Source of the DNA: JACPYF01 sp947085525
Lineage (GTDB): Bacteria > Patescibacteriota > Saccharimonadia > Saccharimonadales > Saccharimonadaceae
Direction of reading: 5' to 3'
NCBI GenBank assembly: GCA_947085525.1
Contig: CAMTWU010000009.1
Location: 1-22,117 of the forward strand
DNA: 22,117 nt
The notes beneath the pieces are model-generated. The model was not told the origin of the DNA and ran no database searches. It saw only the letters and a program-made list of their open reading frames with translations. Within the stretch, counting starts at the first letter, position 1; every line of letters begins with the position of its first letter. The translations under genes and the position numbers were made by a program. Positions 21,974 through 22,117 of the stretch are shown piece by piece.

Positions 21974-22117
21974 TATAGTCTATTTTAACAGATAACTGCT
22001 CTCCCACTTTTTAAAAAGTATGGCAAAACTTTCGAGCTGACTCAGTTACGCGATGAAAAACAGATTTCTTGTTTCTTGAGCTATTGCGGAACTCGCTACG
22101 CTCAAACAGTCCTCACG
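21974..22117. other. Right edge, no gene recognised
   Basis: The region contains the likely gltX -10 box (21982-21987, minus strand) and a small AAAAAGT/ACTTTTT inverted repeat near 22006-22020. The rest, up to the window end, shows no frame or RNA I can support. Confidence 0.4.

Noticed and set aside
1..22117. CRISPR array or cas genes
   Set aside because: No set of regularly spaced short repeats and no Cas motifs were found; the only long direct repeat occurs twice, 2.9 kb apart.

Overview
The window looks like a chromosome segment of a Patescibacteria/CPR bacterium, most likely Candidatus Saccharibacteria (TM7). This is inferred from compact housekeeping genes, a sigma-region-4 plus HARE-type winged-helix protein, a short DprA, the DUF3048/histidine kinase/response regulator cluster, and TGA used as a stop codon (which argues against the Gracilibacteria-type code). 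No marker gene proves the assignment. Nearly all genes are on the minus strand; the only plus-strand genes are a small membrane protein, a NUDIX hydrolase and a probable structured RNA.

Core layout from high to low coordinates, in the direction of transcription: gltX; an overlapping DUF3048 - histidine kinase - response regulator operon; tRNA-Glu(CTC); an ASCH-domain gene; a second histidine kinase and response regulator; an RsuA/RluB-type pseudouridine synthase; der; pth; dprA; topA; and a truncated sigma-4/HARE regulator at the left edge. Several of these genes have a -10 element only 7-10 nt before the start codon and no Shine-Dalgarno sequence, so many of their mRNAs are probably leaderless.

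Three accessory blocks interrupt this. (1) Positions 3661-6250, between dprA and topA, hold two tiny membrane proteins, a 98-aa unknown protein and a 497-aa AAA+ ATPase. Their codon use is more GC-rich than the neighbours', they have strong Shine-Dalgarno sites, a very stable leader stem-loop and tandem terminator hairpins. (2) Positions 13499-16312 hold an operon of two divergent cytidylyltransferase-fold paralogues plus a family 2 glycosyltransferase, with a divergent NUDIX gene. This 2.8-kb cassette lies between two 88-bp direct repeats (80/88 identical) that duplicate the 5' leader of the neighbouring histidine kinase. (3) Positions 16437-16863 hold an 83-aa unknown protein with the same style of promoter, Shine-Dalgarno site and double hairpin as block 1.

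Positions 7147-7467 (plus strand) hold a near-consensus promoter, about 285 nt of helix-rich non-coding sequence and an intrinsic terminator. I could not match this RNA to tmRNA, RNase P, SRP or 6S RNA. It and the repeat-flanked cassette are the best candidates for something undescribed.
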